From Streptomyces diastaticus subsp. diastaticus (GTDB lineage: Bacteria > Actinomycetota > Actinomycetes > Streptomycetales > Streptomycetaceae): DNA of 64,000 nucleotides. Positions 40,313 through 48,692 of this stretch are shown one piece after another. The position numbers and the translations under genes were made by a program. How positions within the stretch are numbered: position 1 is the first letter of the stretch; the number at the start of each line of letters is the position of its first letter. Location of the stretch: contig NZ_BLLN01000005.1 in NCBI RefSeq assembly GCF_011170125.1, positions 682,001-746,000 of the forward strand, read 5' to 3'. Below the pieces are notes generated by a model. That model was not told the origin of the DNA, ran no database searches, and saw nothing but the letters and a program-made list of their open reading frames with translations.

Positions 40313-40861
40313 ACGAACTCACTCCTTGGGTGCCGGTGCGGTCCGCGCCGGACAGCTCGGGTGCCGGTGACAACGGCCTGGCGGCACGTCGGCTGAGGCT
40401 ATCGGACGGTGGGGAGCCCGCGTTCACCGCCCGTTCGGTACCTGTTCGCATCCCGTGCGGGGGCACGCAGGGCGGGCGCGGCCTGGTGCGCGCGGCTTCC
40501 CTGGAGGGGGGCGCGGCGCGGGGCCGCCGCCATCATGGTCGATCAACGGCCCGGCCGACAAACCGCGTCCCGCCCTCCGTCGCTGGTCGCGGCGCATGGC
40601 CCCGCTTCGGTGGCGTTCGCCCGTTCTCTCCGCACACCGGCCGGAAGGCACGATTCCGCCAGGCGGCGGCAGGGGTGCCACGAACGGGTCGGACGGGCCC
40701 TTCGAAGGGCGTCCGGCGCGCTGACCTGCCAGGAGTTTTCGCAGGTCAGGGGGAATGACAACGGTATTCAGCGCCGTGTTGCCGGATACCCCCCACCCGT
40801 AGTTCACTGTGGTCGGCCGACGGCATCGCCGTGCAGACCGACGAGGCGGAGGACACCTCCC
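40313..40861. other. Intergenic region between export operon and zitB
   Basis: About 550 bp separating divergent genes. Next to the left end is the AAGGAG site of the CDP-alcohol gene. Near 40722-40747 is an inverted repeat (GACCTGC...GCAGGTC, arms of seven), and at 40756-40770 a Zur-box-like site. Long frames here are not protein-like. Confidence 0.5.
40756..40770 (+). promoter_or_regulatory. Zur-box-like site upstream of zitB
   Basis: TGACAACGGTATTCA matches 11 of 15 bases of the Zur consensus as I recall it (TGAAAATGATTTTCA), with dyad arms GAAT/ATTC. It lies about 92 bp upstream of the zitB start. In S. coelicolor zinc-bound Zur is known to activate zitB, the orthologous exporter gene, from upstream sites. 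Confidence 0.6.
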
Positions 40862-41800
40862 ATGGGGGCTGGGCACGACCACGGGCACACACACGGACCG
40901 ACCACCGGCACGGCCGCCGCGGCGCACCGGGGGCGGCTGCGGATCGCGCTCGGCATCACGCTCTTCGTGATGGTGGCGGAGATCGCCGGCGGTCTGCTGG
41001 CCGACTCGCTGGCGCTGATCGCCGACGCCGCCCACATGGCGACCGACGCCCTGGGGCTCGGCATGGCGCTGCTCGCGATCCACTTCGCGAACCGCCCGGC
41101 GAGCGAGAGGCGCACCTTCGGCTTCGCCCGCGCGGAGATACTGGCCGCCCTCGCCAACTGTCTGCTGCTGCTCGGCGTAGGCGGCTACGTGGTCTACGAG
41201 GCGGTGGAGCGGTTCTTCTTCGCCCCCGCCGAGACCTCGGGACCGCTGGCACTGGCCTTCGGCGCGGTGGGCCTGCTCGCCAACCTGATCTCGCTCTCCC
41301 TGCTGATGCGCGGCCAGCGGGAGAGCCTCAACGTGCGCGGGGCCTTCCTGGAGGTGGCCGCCGACGCGCTGGGCTCGGTGGCCGTCATCCTCTCGGCGCT
41401 CGTCATCATGGCCACCGGATGGCACGCGGCCGACCCGATCGCCTCGCTGCTGATCGGCGCCATGATCGTGCCGCGCACCCTGCGGCTGCTGCGGGAGACG
41501 CTCGACATCCTGCTGGAGGCCGCGCCCAAGGACGTCGACATGGCGGAGGTGCGGCGGCACATGGAGGAGCTGCCCGGCGTGGTGGGCGTGCACGACCTGC
41601 ACGCCTGGACGATCACCTCGGGCATGCCGGTCCTCTCCGCGCACGTGGTGGTCGAGGCCGACCACCTGGACGCCGCCGCCCACGAGAAGCTGCTGCACGA
41701 ACTCCAGGAGTGCCTGGGCGGTCACTTCGACGTGGAGCACTGCACCTTCCAGCTGGAGCCCTCGGGCCACGCGCCGCACGAGGCGGGGCTCTGCCACTGA
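40862..41800 (+). CDS. zitB: Zinc exporter ZitB (cation diffusion facilitator)
   Basis: A 312-residue proton-driven divalent cation exporter with six membrane helices. The N-terminus is His-rich (HDHGHTHG), and the zinc site in helices 2 and 5 is visible as ADSLALIADAAHMATDALG and EVAADALGSVAVILSALV (HxxxD/DxxxD type). The cytoplasmic C-terminal domain ends with HVVVEADHLD and a His/Cys-rich tail. Start ATG at 40862 with GGAGG nine bases upstream. A Zur-like site lies upstream, and an S. coelicolor counterpart (SCO6751, zitB) is Zur-activated under zinc excess. A hairpin terminator follows. Confidence 0.92.
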   Translation: MGAGHDHGHTHGPTTGTAAAAHRGRLRIALGITLFVMVAEIAGGLLADSLALIADAAHMATDALGLGMALLAIHFANRPASERRTFGFARAEILAALANCLLLLGVGGYVVYEAVERFFFAPAETSGPLALAFGAVGLLANLISLSLLMRGQRESLNVRGAFLEVAADALGSVAVILSALVIMATGWHAADPIASLLIGAMIVPRTLRLLRETLDILLEAAPKDVDMAEVRRHMEELPGVVGVHDLHAWTITSGMPVLSAHVVVEADHLDAAAHEKLLHELQECLGGHFDVEHCTFQLEPSGHAPHEAGLCH

Positions 41801-42185
41801 CCCGGTGCGGGCGGCCGGGGATGTCACAGGCTCGTCACAGGCCACCGGGGGGCGGCGGGGCGCCGGCAGCGGCTCCCGGGCGCGCCGGGGGCCGTCCCCG
41901 GCCCCGGGCCACCCGCGAGAGCCGGCCCGTCGGGCGGTACGCCCCCGGGCCGGCTCTCTGCGGCCGACCGGCGCCGTCCGCGCCGGTCCGCGGCGGCCCG
42001 CGCGCGGTCGCCCCCTCGGCCCCGCGCGGGCCCGAGCGCTCCTGACCGGCGAGTACGGCACCGCCCGCCGCCGCCGGAGAACGGACGGGTAGCGTCCGTT
42101 CCGGGCACACCGGGCACGGCAGGTGCCCAGAGCGCCGGATTTGTGCGGCAGACTTGGTCGCTCAGGACCGAAGCGAAGGATGGGT
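41801..42185. other. Intergenic region between zitB and idi
   Basis: Holds a zitB terminator hairpin (41917-41958) and, toward the right, the idi ribosome site AAGGA. I see no coding content. The idi promoter must lie within the last 200 bp. Confidence 0.5.
41917..41958. terminator. Hairpin downstream of zitB
   Basis: Inverted repeat with 13-bp arms (41917-41929 and 41946-41958; GAGAGCCGGCCCG and complement) and a 16-base loop, about 120 bp after the zitB stop. Confidence 0.65.
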
Positions 42186-42782
42186 ATGCCGATCACACCT
42201 GCCACCGCGGTGAGCCGCTCGTCGGACGACTCCCCGGAGGCCGTCATTCTGCTCGAACTGGTCGACGAGGACGGCAACACCATCGGCACGGCGGAGAAGC
42301 TCTCCGCCCACCAGGCGCCCGGCCGCCTGCACCGGGCCTTCTCCGTCTTCCTCTTCGACGAGCGCGGCCGCCTGTTGCTCCAGCAGCGCGCACTGGGCAA
42401 GTACCACTCCCCCGGCGTCTGGTCCAACACCTGCTGCGGCCACCCCTACCCGGGCGAGGCACCGTTCGCCGCCGCCGCCCGGCGCACCTTCGAGGAGCTG
42501 GGGGTCTCCCCCGTGCTGATGGGCGAGGCCGGCACGGTCCGCTACAACCACCCGGACCCCGCCTCGGGGCTGGTGGAGCAGGAGTACAACCACCTCTTCG
42601 TCGGGCTGGTCCGCGGGCCGCTGCGCCCCGACCCGGAAGAGGTCGGTGACACCGCCTTCGTCACCCCGGCCGAGTTGGCCGAGCGGCACGAGGCCGGGCC
42701 GTTCTCGGCCTGGTTCATGACGGTCCTGGACGCGGCCCGTCCGGCGATCCGCGAGCTGACCGGGGACTCCGCGGGCTGGTGA
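42186..42782 (+). CDS. idi: Isopentenyl-diphosphate delta-isomerase, type I
   Basis: Converts isopentenyl to dimethylallyl diphosphate, the first prenyl primer for hopanoids and other isoprenoids. The 198-residue Nudix-fold protein has the catalytic Cys in WSNTCCGHPYPGE, the Nudix-like FEELGV and the EYNHLFVG segment with the catalytic Glu. Start ATG at 42186 follows AAGGA by six bases; an ATG two codons earlier is less well spaced. It is on the plus strand, near but not within the hopanoid operon. It ends a few bases before a bidirectional hairpin. Confidence 0.95.
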   Translation: MPITPATAVSRSSDDSPEAVILLELVDEDGNTIGTAEKLSAHQAPGRLHRAFSVFLFDERGRLLLQQRALGKYHSPGVWSNTCCGHPYPGEAPFAAAARRTFEELGVSPVLMGEAGTVRYNHPDPASGLVEQEYNHLFVGLVRGPLRPDPEEVGDTAFVTPAELAERHEAGPFSAWFMTVLDAARPAIRELTGDSAGW

Positions 42783-42789
42783 GGGTCAC

Positions 42790-42814
42790 GGGTGTCCGGG
42801 CCTCACGGACACCC
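42790..42814. terminator. Bidirectional hairpin between idi and the ATPase gene
   Basis: Nine-bp arms GGGTGTCCG (42790-42798) and complement (42806-42814) around a seven-base loop. The loop contains the stop codon of the leftward gene. It can end both idi and the ATPase transcript. Confidence 0.75.
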
Positions 42815-43399
42815 CTGGGCCCCGGGGGCCGGGAGCACCGGAGAGCCGCCCGCCCCCGGGGCCAGCGGCAGCGCGGCCCAGATGATCTTCCCGCCGGTGG
42901 CGGTGTGCTCGACGTCGCAGACACCGCCCGCCTCGGCGGTGATCTCGCGGACCAGCAGCAGCCCCCGGCCACCGGTCCGCCCGTGGTCGGCGACGAGCGC
43001 GGCCGGGCGGTAGGGGTGGCTGTCCTCGACCGCCACCCGTACCCAGGCGGCGCCGACGGCCACCTCGACACCGACGGTGGGCGACAGCAGGGCCGCGTGC
43101 CGCACGGCGTTGGTGACCAGCTCGGAGACGATGAGCAGCAGCCCGTGCACCAGATCGGGCGGCGCCGGAACGTTTTGGCGGCGCAGCAGGTCCCGCACGG
43201 CGTGCCGGGCGTGCGGGACCGCGGCGTCCTCGGCGGCGGCGGTGAAGCGCCAGACACCCTCGTACGGCGGCGGGGCCGGGGGCGCGGGCGGGGCGAGGGC
43301 CTGCGGAGGCGGCCCCGCCGGGCCGCCACGTGCGCCGTCATCCATGTTCCGGTTCCCGTCCTCGGTCTGCCCGGCGTCCTGGGCCTCGGTGGCTTCCAC
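42803..43399 (-). CDS. Regulatory ATP-binding protein (anti-sigma/HATPase type)
   Basis: A 198-residue protein whose C-terminal 130 residues are an HATPase_c domain of the anti-sigma-factor/RsbW kind: ELVTNAVRHAALLSPTVG (N box), VADHGRTGGRGLLLVREI (G1/G2-like). The N-terminal 50 residues are Pro/Ala-rich and disordered. Such proteins in Streptomyces act on anti-anti-sigma factors or unknown partners; no sigma or anti-sigma-antagonist gene is adjacent. The start is GTG at 43399, six bases after an AACACT hexamer and without a ribosome site; an ATG at 43345 is an alternative. Confidence 0.82.
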   Translation of the reverse strand: MEATEAQDAGQTEDGNRNMDDGARGGPAGPPPQALAPPAPPAPPPYEGVWRFTAAAEDAAVPHARHAVRDLLRRQNVPAPPDLVHGLLLIVSELVTNAVRHAALLSPTVGVEVAVGAAWVRVAVEDSHPYRPAALVADHGRTGGRGLLLVREITAEAGGVCDVEHTATGGKIIWAALPLAPGAGGSPVLPAPGAQGCP

Positions 43400-43669
43400 A
43401 GTCCGAGTGTTGGGAAGCGCCGGCCCTGAGGCCGGTACCTGACCACAAAAAGCCGCGTATCGAGCGGATGCGACCGCGCCGGGACGGGAAGCGCCCTGAT
43501 TCGACCGGCACTCCGGGGGGCGGCCCTTGGCAGCCTTCCCTCCGGCCGCGTTCCGCCCCGCTCCGCCGGACCGGGGACCACGCCGCTCCCGCCCGCCCGG
43601 TGGAGATGGGCGGCAGGCCGCCGCGGAGCCGGGACAGCGAGGAGAAGCACCGACCACGTCCTGGCTGCC

Positions 43670-44080
43670 GCCGGGCCGGCCGGCGAGCGCCAGGGCTCCC
43701 GGGGCGAGCGCGAAGAGACCCCGGAGCGCCCCGTCGCAGAGTCCGGCCCGGCTACGGGCCGCGTACCCACAGGCCGCCGCCCAGGCGGAAGAGGCCGCCG
43801 GTGAGCAAGAGGAGCACGGCGCGCACGGGGAGCGCCTCGCCCACGGCATGGGAGGGGCGCAGGCGACCACGCCGGCCGCGACACTGACGGCGGCGCCCCA
43901 CGGCGAGCCGGACGCGGTCCGAGCCGCGCGCCCGGACGGCCTCGGACGACCCGGCCACACCGCCGGTCAGCGACGGCCGGCCGAAGAGCGGCACCGAGGT
44001 GCGGGCGCGACGCCGACGTGCGCCGGGCCGACGGCTCCGGCGGCCACCAGCACCACACCGCGGAAGGCGGGCGGGCCGAA
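43670..44080 (-). pseudogene. Possible remnant of a small membrane protein gene
   Basis: Hydrophobic pieces occur in order on the minus strand but in different frames: FRGVVLVAAGAVG (near 44060), AVSVAAGVVA (near 43885), HAVGEALPVRAVLLLLTGGLFRLGGGLWVRG (near 43800) and LCDGALRGLFALAPGALALAG (near 43700). The first and third look like transmembrane helices. I cannot name the family. The frame changes suggest a decayed gene. Confidence 0.3.
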
Positions 44081-44223
44081 GTCCCTGCTGAGCCGGCGGC
44101 GCTCGCGACCCCGCCCGTCCCGGGGCCGTACTGCGTGGGCCGGGGGACGCGGGTGCCTCCTCGCCTCCGGGCGCCCCCGCCTGTCGAGCGCGGGCCGGAG
44201 GCGGGGGTCGCGCCCGGCGCGGA

Positions 44224-44229
44224 TACCAT
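44224..44229 (+). promoter_or_regulatory. Leaderless -10 hexamer of the enoyl-CoA hydratase gene
   Basis: TACCAT is followed by seven bases and the ATG at 44237. There is no ribosome site, so transcription may begin at the start codon. Confidence 0.45.
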
Positions 44230-44236
44230 CCGCGCC

Positions 44237-45001
44237 ATGGAGCCGCAGCTGACCCACACCGTCGCCGAGGGCGTCGCCACGGTCGTCATCGACCACCCGG
44301 CCAAGCGCAACGCCATGACCGCCGCGATGTGGCGCGCGCTGCCGCCGCTGCTCGCGGAGCTGGCGGCGGACCCCTCGGTGCGGGCCCTGGTGCTGACCGG
44401 GGCGGGGGCGACCTTCTGCGCGGGGGCGGACATCTCCTCGCTGGGCGCCTCCGCGGAGGGCGGCGACGCGCCGCAGCGGCTCGCGGTCCTGGCGGAGGAG
44501 GCGCTGGCGGCGTTCCCCCGGCCGACGCTGGCGGTGGTACGCGGGTACTGCGTGGGCGGCGGCGCGCAACTGGCGGCCGCCTGCGACCTGCGGTTCGCCG
44601 AGGAGGGCAGCCGGTTCGGGGTCACCCCGGCCAAGCTGGGCATCGTCTACCCGGCCTCCTCCACGGCCCGGCTGGCCGCCCTGACCGGGCCCGCGACGGC
44701 GAAGTACCTGCTCTTCTCGGGCGAGCTGATCGACGCCGGGCGGGCGCTGCGCTGCGGCCTGGTGGACGAGGTGCTGCCGGCCGGCGAGCTGGAGGCGCGG
44801 GTGGCAGGCTTCACCCGGACGCTGGCCTCCCGTTCCCCGCTGACCCAGGCGGCGGCCAAGGAGTTCACGGCGGGCCGTACCGACCGGATCGCCCACTGGG
44901 AGGACGAGGCCCGACGCAGCACGGAGGCGGCCGAGGGGGTGGCGGCCTTCCTGGAACGCCGTACGCCCCGCTTCACCTGGGTGCCAGCGGCGCGGGAGTG
45001 A
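44237..45001 (+). CDS. Enoyl-CoA hydratase/isomerase
   Basis: Crotonase-fold enzyme, 254 residues. The oxyanion hole residues are seen in GAGATFCAGADISSLG and RGYCVGGGAQLAAACDLRFAEEGSRFGVTPAKLGIVYP; the latter also contains the region where the catalytic Glu residues sit in hydratases. The first Glu position (here near AAACD/EEGSRFG) is not the exact canonical pattern, so isomerase or lyase activity is also possible. Start ATG at 44237, probably leaderless. It lies 65 bp before the SCO6745-type gene. Cytoplasmic. Confidence 0.9.
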   Translation: MEPQLTHTVAEGVATVVIDHPAKRNAMTAAMWRALPPLLAELAADPSVRALVLTGAGATFCAGADISSLGASAEGGDAPQRLAVLAEEALAAFPRPTLAVVRGYCVGGGAQLAAACDLRFAEEGSRFGVTPAKLGIVYPASSTARLAALTGPATAKYLLFSGELIDAGRALRCGLVDEVLPAGELEARVAGFTRTLASRSPLTQAAAKEFTAGRTDRIAHWEDEARRSTEAAEGVAAFLERRTPRFTWVPAARE

Positions 45002-45040
45002 CCGGGGGCCGGCAGGGGCCGCCGCCCCCTTCCCTCGCAA

Positions 45041-45059
45041 ACCGACCGGTCGGTAACGT
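45041..45059 (+). promoter_or_regulatory. TetR-type palindrome and -10 of the SCO6745-type gene
   Basis: ACCGACCGGTCGGT (45041-45054) is a perfect 14-bp palindrome of TetR-operator type. It abuts a TAACGT hexamer (45054-45059) that ends seven bases before the ATG at 45067. The arrangement suggests a repressed, leaderless promoter. Confidence 0.65.
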
Positions 45060-45066
45060 CTGGGTC

Positions 45067-45930
45067 ATGAGCACCCTTCCCGCACGCGCCGGACGCCGCT
45101 GCCACCACGCCGTCAACCCGTTCCACTCCGCCGTCTACTTCTCCTCCGACCTGCGGGAGGAGCTGGCCGCGATCGGCGTCACCGACGCCGACGCCGCCTA
45201 CTTCGCCTCCCGGTCGGCCGCGCTGGGCGCCGTCGGCCCCGGCGCGGTGACCGCGACCTTCTACAACTTCCGCCACGACCTGATCGCCCGCCACCTGCCC
45301 GCCGTGTGGGAGACGGTCACCCCCGCGCAGGTCCTGGACGCCCGGCTGCGCGCCGCCGACCGCACCCTCAGGCGGCTGCTCGGCGAGGAGGCCCTGGCCG
45401 CCCCGGAGATGGCCGAGGCCGCCGAGCTGGCCCTGCGCGCCACCGAGGGGTGCGGCCGCCCCGGCCGCCCGCTCTACGCGGCCCACGCCGACCTGGCGGT
45501 CCCCGCCGAGCCGCACCTCGCGTACTGGCACGCCGCGACCCTGCTGCGTGAGCACCGGGGCGACGGACACCTGGCCGCACTGCTGGACGCGGAACTCGAC
45601 CCGCTGGAGGCCCTGATCAGCCACACCGCGACCGGATTCGGGATGGCGCCCAAGTGGGTGCTGGCGACGCGCGGCTGGACGCAGGAGGAGTGGGACGCGG
45701 CGAGCACCCGGCTGGTCGCGCGCGGCGTCCTCGACCAGGAGGGCGCGCTCACCGAGCAGGGTTCCGCGCTGCGGGCCGAACTGGAGGAGCGGACCGACCG
45801 GTTGGACGCCGGGCCGTACGAACACCTCGGCGCCGAGGGGACCCTGCGGCTGACCGAGCTGGCCAAGGACCTGCTCGGACGGCTCTTCGCGGCCGGGGCC
45901 TTCCCGGAGGGCATGCTCGGACGCGGCTGA
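45067..45930 (+). CDS. SCO6745-family protein
   Basis: A 287-residue protein that matches, by eye, the SCO6745 family of unknown function. It opens CHHAVNPFHSAVYFSSDLREELAAIGV and is mostly helical. The C-terminal third (GWTQEEWDAASTRLVARGVLDQEGALTEQGSALRAELEERTDRL) resembles a MarR-like winged helix, so it may bind DNA or a small molecule. The start at 45067 lacks a ribosome site and lies seven bases after a -10 hexamer. A TetR palindrome overlaps the promoter. A 17-bp perfect hairpin follows the gene. Confidence 0.8.
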   Translation: MSTLPARAGRRCHHAVNPFHSAVYFSSDLREELAAIGVTDADAAYFASRSAALGAVGPGAVTATFYNFRHDLIARHLPAVWETVTPAQVLDARLRAADRTLRRLLGEEALAAPEMAEAAELALRATEGCGRPGRPLYAAHADLAVPAEPHLAYWHAATLLREHRGDGHLAALLDAELDPLEALISHTATGFGMAPKWVLATRGWTQEEWDAASTRLVARGVLDQEGALTEQGSALRAELEERTDRLDAGPYEHLGAEGTLRLTELAKDLLGRLFAAGAFPEGMLGRG

Positions 45931-45942
45931 GCGCCTCGCGCA

Positions 45943-45982
45943 CCGTGTCACCCCCACGGAACCGGCCGTGGGGGTGACACGG
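45943..45982. terminator. Strong hairpin after the SCO6745-type gene
   Basis: Perfect 17-bp arms (45943-45959 and 45966-45982; CCGTGTCACCCCCACGG and complement) with a six-base loop. Confidence 0.88.
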
Positions 45983-46064
45983 CCGGGTGGACGGGTGTGC
46001 GGGACCGGCGGGCGAGGCTGCCACAATTGCGGCGCACCCTCAGTGAGAAGGCGGTACGGAGATC

Positions 46065-48491
46065 GTGACCACACCCAGCACCGGGTCCATCGAGAGCAGG
46101 ATCGCCGAGCAGCTCGGCGTGCGGGAACGACAGGTGAGGGCAGCCGTCGAGCTGCTGGACGGCGGCGCCACGGTGCCGTTCATCGCGCGCTACCGCAAGG
46201 AAGCGACCGAGATGCTGGACGACGCCCAGCTCCGCACCCTCGAAGAGCGGCTGCGGTACCTGCGGGAACTGGAGGAGCGGCGCGCCGCCGTCCTGGAATC
46301 CGTCGCCGAGCAGGGCAAGCTGACCGACGAGCTGCGGGCGGCGATCGAGGCGGCCGGGACGAAGGCACGGCTGGAGGACATCTACCTCCCGTTCAAGCCG
46401 AAGCGGCGCACCAAGGCGCAGATCGCCAGGGAGGCGGGGCTGGAACCGCTGGCGGACGCGCTGTTGGGCGACCCCTCGGCGGAGCCCCTGTCTGCGGCGG
46501 CCGCGTTCGCCGGCCCGGAGAAGGGCGTGGCCGACGCGCAGGCCGCGCTGGACGGCGCCCGGGCTATCCTCGCCGAGCGGTTCTCCGAGGACGCCGACCT
46601 GATCGGCACGCTCCGCGAGCGGATGTGGGGGCGCGGACGGCTGGCGGCCAAGGTCCGGGAGGGCCAGGAGGAGGCGGGGGCGAAGTTCTCCGACTACTTC
46701 GACTTCGCCGAGCCGTTCACCGAACTCCCCTCGCACCGCGTGCTGGCGATGCTGCGCGGCGAGAAGGAGGGCGTGCTGGACCTGGCGCTGGAGCCGGAGG
46801 AGCCGCAGGCCGACCCGTCGGCGCCGTCCTCGTACGAGGTGGAGGTGGCGTCCCGGTTCGGCATCGCCGACCGGGGGCGTCCCGGCGACAAGTGGCTGCT
46901 GGACACGGCCCGCTGGGCCTGGCGGACGCGGATCATGGTGCATCTCGGCATCGACGTGCGCAGCAGGCTGCGGACCGCCGCCGAGGACGAGGCGGTGCGG
47001 GTCTTCGCCGCCAACCTGCGGGACCTGCTGCTGGCCGCGCCGGCCGGGACCCGGGCGACGCTGGGGCTCGACCCGGGGTTCCGGACCGGGGTGAAGGTGG
47101 CCGTGGTGGACGCCACCGGCAAGGTGGTGGCGACCGACACCGTCTACCCGCACGTGCCGCGCAACCAGTGGGACGGGGCGCTGGAGAAGCTGGCCGCGCT
47201 CGCCAAGGCGCACGGCGTCGAACTGGTGGCCATCGGCAACGGCACCGCCTCGCGCGAGACGGACAAGCTGGCCGGCGAGCTGATCGCGGCCCACCCGGAG
47301 CTGAAGCTGACCAAGGTGATGGTCTCCGAGGCGGGCGCCTCGGTCTACTCGGCCTCGGAGTTCGCCTCCCAGGAGCTGCCGGAGCTGGACGTGTCGCTGC
47401 GCGGCGCCGTCTCGATCGCCCGGCGGCTCCAGGACCCGCTGGCGGAGCTGGTGAAGATCGACCCGAAGTCGATCGGTGTCGGCCAGTACCAGCACGACCT
47501 CTCCGAGGTGAAACTCTCCCGGTCGCTGGACGCGGTCGTGGAGGACTGCGTCAACGGCGTCGGCGTGGACGTCAACACGGCCTCCGCGCCGCTGCTGGCC
47601 CGCGTCTCGGGCATCGGCTCGGGGCTCGCCGAGAACATCGTGGCGCACCGGGACAGCAACGGCCCGTTCGTCTCCCGCAAGGCGCTCAAGGACGTCTCCC
47701 GGCTGGGCCCGAAGGCGTACGAGCAGTGTGCGGGCTTCCTGCGCATCCGGGGCGGGGACGACCCGCTGGACGCCTCGGCGGTGCACCCGGAGGCGTACCC
47801 GGTGGTGCGGCGGATGGCGAAGGCGGCGGGCGGTGTCGACGTGCTGATCGGGTCGGCGGCGACGCTGCGCTCGCTGCGCGCCGAGGAGTTCGTCGACGAG
47901 AAGTTCGGGCTGCCGACGGTGACGGACATCCTGCGGGAGCTGGAGAAGCCGGGGCGCGACCCACGACCCGCCTTCCGCACGGCCACCTTCCGCGACGGTG
48001 TGGAGAAGCTCTCCGACCTGGAGGCGGGCATGGTGCTGGAGGGCGTGGTCACCAACGTGGCCGCGTTCGGTGCCTTCGTGGACGTCGGCGTCCACCAGGA
48101 CGGCCTGGTGCACGTGTCGGCGATGTCGCGGAACTTCGTGAAGGACCCGCGCGAGGTGGTCAAGCCGGGCGACATCGTGAAGGTCAAGGTCATGGAGGTG
48201 GACGCGGCGCGCAAGCGCGTCTCGCTCACCCTGCGGCTGGACGACGAGCCGGGCGCGGCCGGCGGCGGCCGTGAGCGGCGCGGCGGCGGCGAGGGCCGCT
48301 CCGGCCCGGGCCGTCCGGCGCAGGGCCAGGGCGGCGGGGGCCGCCAGGGCGAGCGGCGCGGCGGCGCACGCGCCCCGCAGCAGCGGCAGGGGCGGGGCGG
48401 CGGCCGGGGCCAGTCGGCTCCGCCGCCGGCCAACGACGCGATGGCCGACGCGCTGCGGCGGGCCGGGCTGGTCGACCCGAAGCGGCGCTGA
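46065..48491 (+). CDS. tex: Tex-family RNA-binding transcription accessory protein
   Basis: An 808-residue protein. The order is typical: N-terminal helix-rich domain (RQVRAAVELLDGGATVPFIARYRKEATE), YqgF/RNase H-like domain (LGLDPGFRTGVKVAVVD near residue 345), helix-hairpin-helix (SGIGSGLAENIVAHRDSNGPF and RLGPKAYEQCAGFLRI) and an S1 RNA-binding domain (GMVLEGVVTNVAAFGAFVDVGVHQDGLVH). A Gly/Arg-rich tail of about 50 residues follows S1 and is longer than in many homologues. The start is GTG at 46065 with GGAG upstream. It acts on RNA, probably in transcription and RNA quality control. Confidence 0.95.
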   Translation: MTTPSTGSIESRIAEQLGVRERQVRAAVELLDGGATVPFIARYRKEATEMLDDAQLRTLEERLRYLRELEERRAAVLESVAEQGKLTDELRAAIEAAGTKARLEDIYLPFKPKRRTKAQIAREAGLEPLADALLGDPSAEPLSAAAAFAGPEKGVADAQAALDGARAILAERFSEDADLIGTLRERMWGRGRLAAKVREGQEEAGAKFSDYFDFAEPFTELPSHRVLAMLRGEKEGVLDLALEPEEPQADPSAPSSYEVEVASRFGIADRGRPGDKWLLDTARWAWRTRIMVHLGIDVRSRLRTAAEDEAVRVFAANLRDLLLAAPAGTRATLGLDPGFRTGVKVAVVDATGKVVATDTVYPHVPRNQWDGALEKLAALAKAHGVELVAIGNGTASRETDKLAGELIAAHPELKLTKVMVSEAGASVYSASEFASQELPELDVSLRGAVSIARRLQDPLAELVKIDPKSIGVGQYQHDLSEVKLSRSLDAVVEDCVNGVGVDVNTASAPLLARVSGIGSGLAENIVAHRDSNGPFVSRKALKDVSRLGPKAYEQCAGFLRIRGGDDPLDASAVHPEAYPVVRRMAKAAGGVDVLIGSAATLRSLRAEEFVDEKFGLPTVTDILRELEKPGRDPRPAFRTATFRDGVEKLSDLEAGMVLEGVVTNVAAFGAFVDVGVHQDGLVHVSAMSRNFVKDPREVVKPGDIVKVKVMEVDAARKRVSLTLRLDDEPGAAGGGRERRGGGEGRSGPGRPAQGQGGGGRQGERRGGARAPQQRQGRGGGRGQSAPPPANDAMADALRRAGLVDPKRR

Positions 48492-48507
48492 CACCCGCTC
48501 CCGCCAG

Positions 48508-48545
48508 CGCGCCCGTCCCGGTCCCCACGGACCGGGACGGGCGCG
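48508..48545. terminator. Hairpin downstream of tex
   Basis: Perfect 17-bp arms (48508-48524 and 48529-48545) with a four-base loop, CGCGCCCGTCCCGGTCC and complement, 16 bp after the stop. Confidence 0.88.
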
Positions 48546-48692
48546 CCCGTTCCCGCCCACTTCACCGCGGCCCGCACACGAACGGACGCGAGGACTCTCA
48601 CAGCATGAACGGGCCGGAGTCGCGGCACCGCACCCTTCGGTCCCGTTATGCCCGGTTTTGCCGGGTGAGGTGCCGTCGGTTGAGCGGCAGTT

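Larger units (their letters stand above)
43400..44236. other. Gene-poor region with a possible membrane-protein remnant
   Basis: About 840 bp. A minus-strand stretch from about 44080 to 43670 reads as membrane-protein-like pieces in shifting frames (described as a separate feature). Elsewhere I see no coding signal. The leaderless -10 of the enoyl-CoA hydratase gene lies at the right end. Confidence 0.4.

Noticed and set aside
43345..43399. ATG at 43345 as start of the regulatory ATPase
   Set aside because: It lacks a well-spaced ribosome site, whereas GTG at 43399 sits six bases after a -10-like hexamer; kept as an alternative only.
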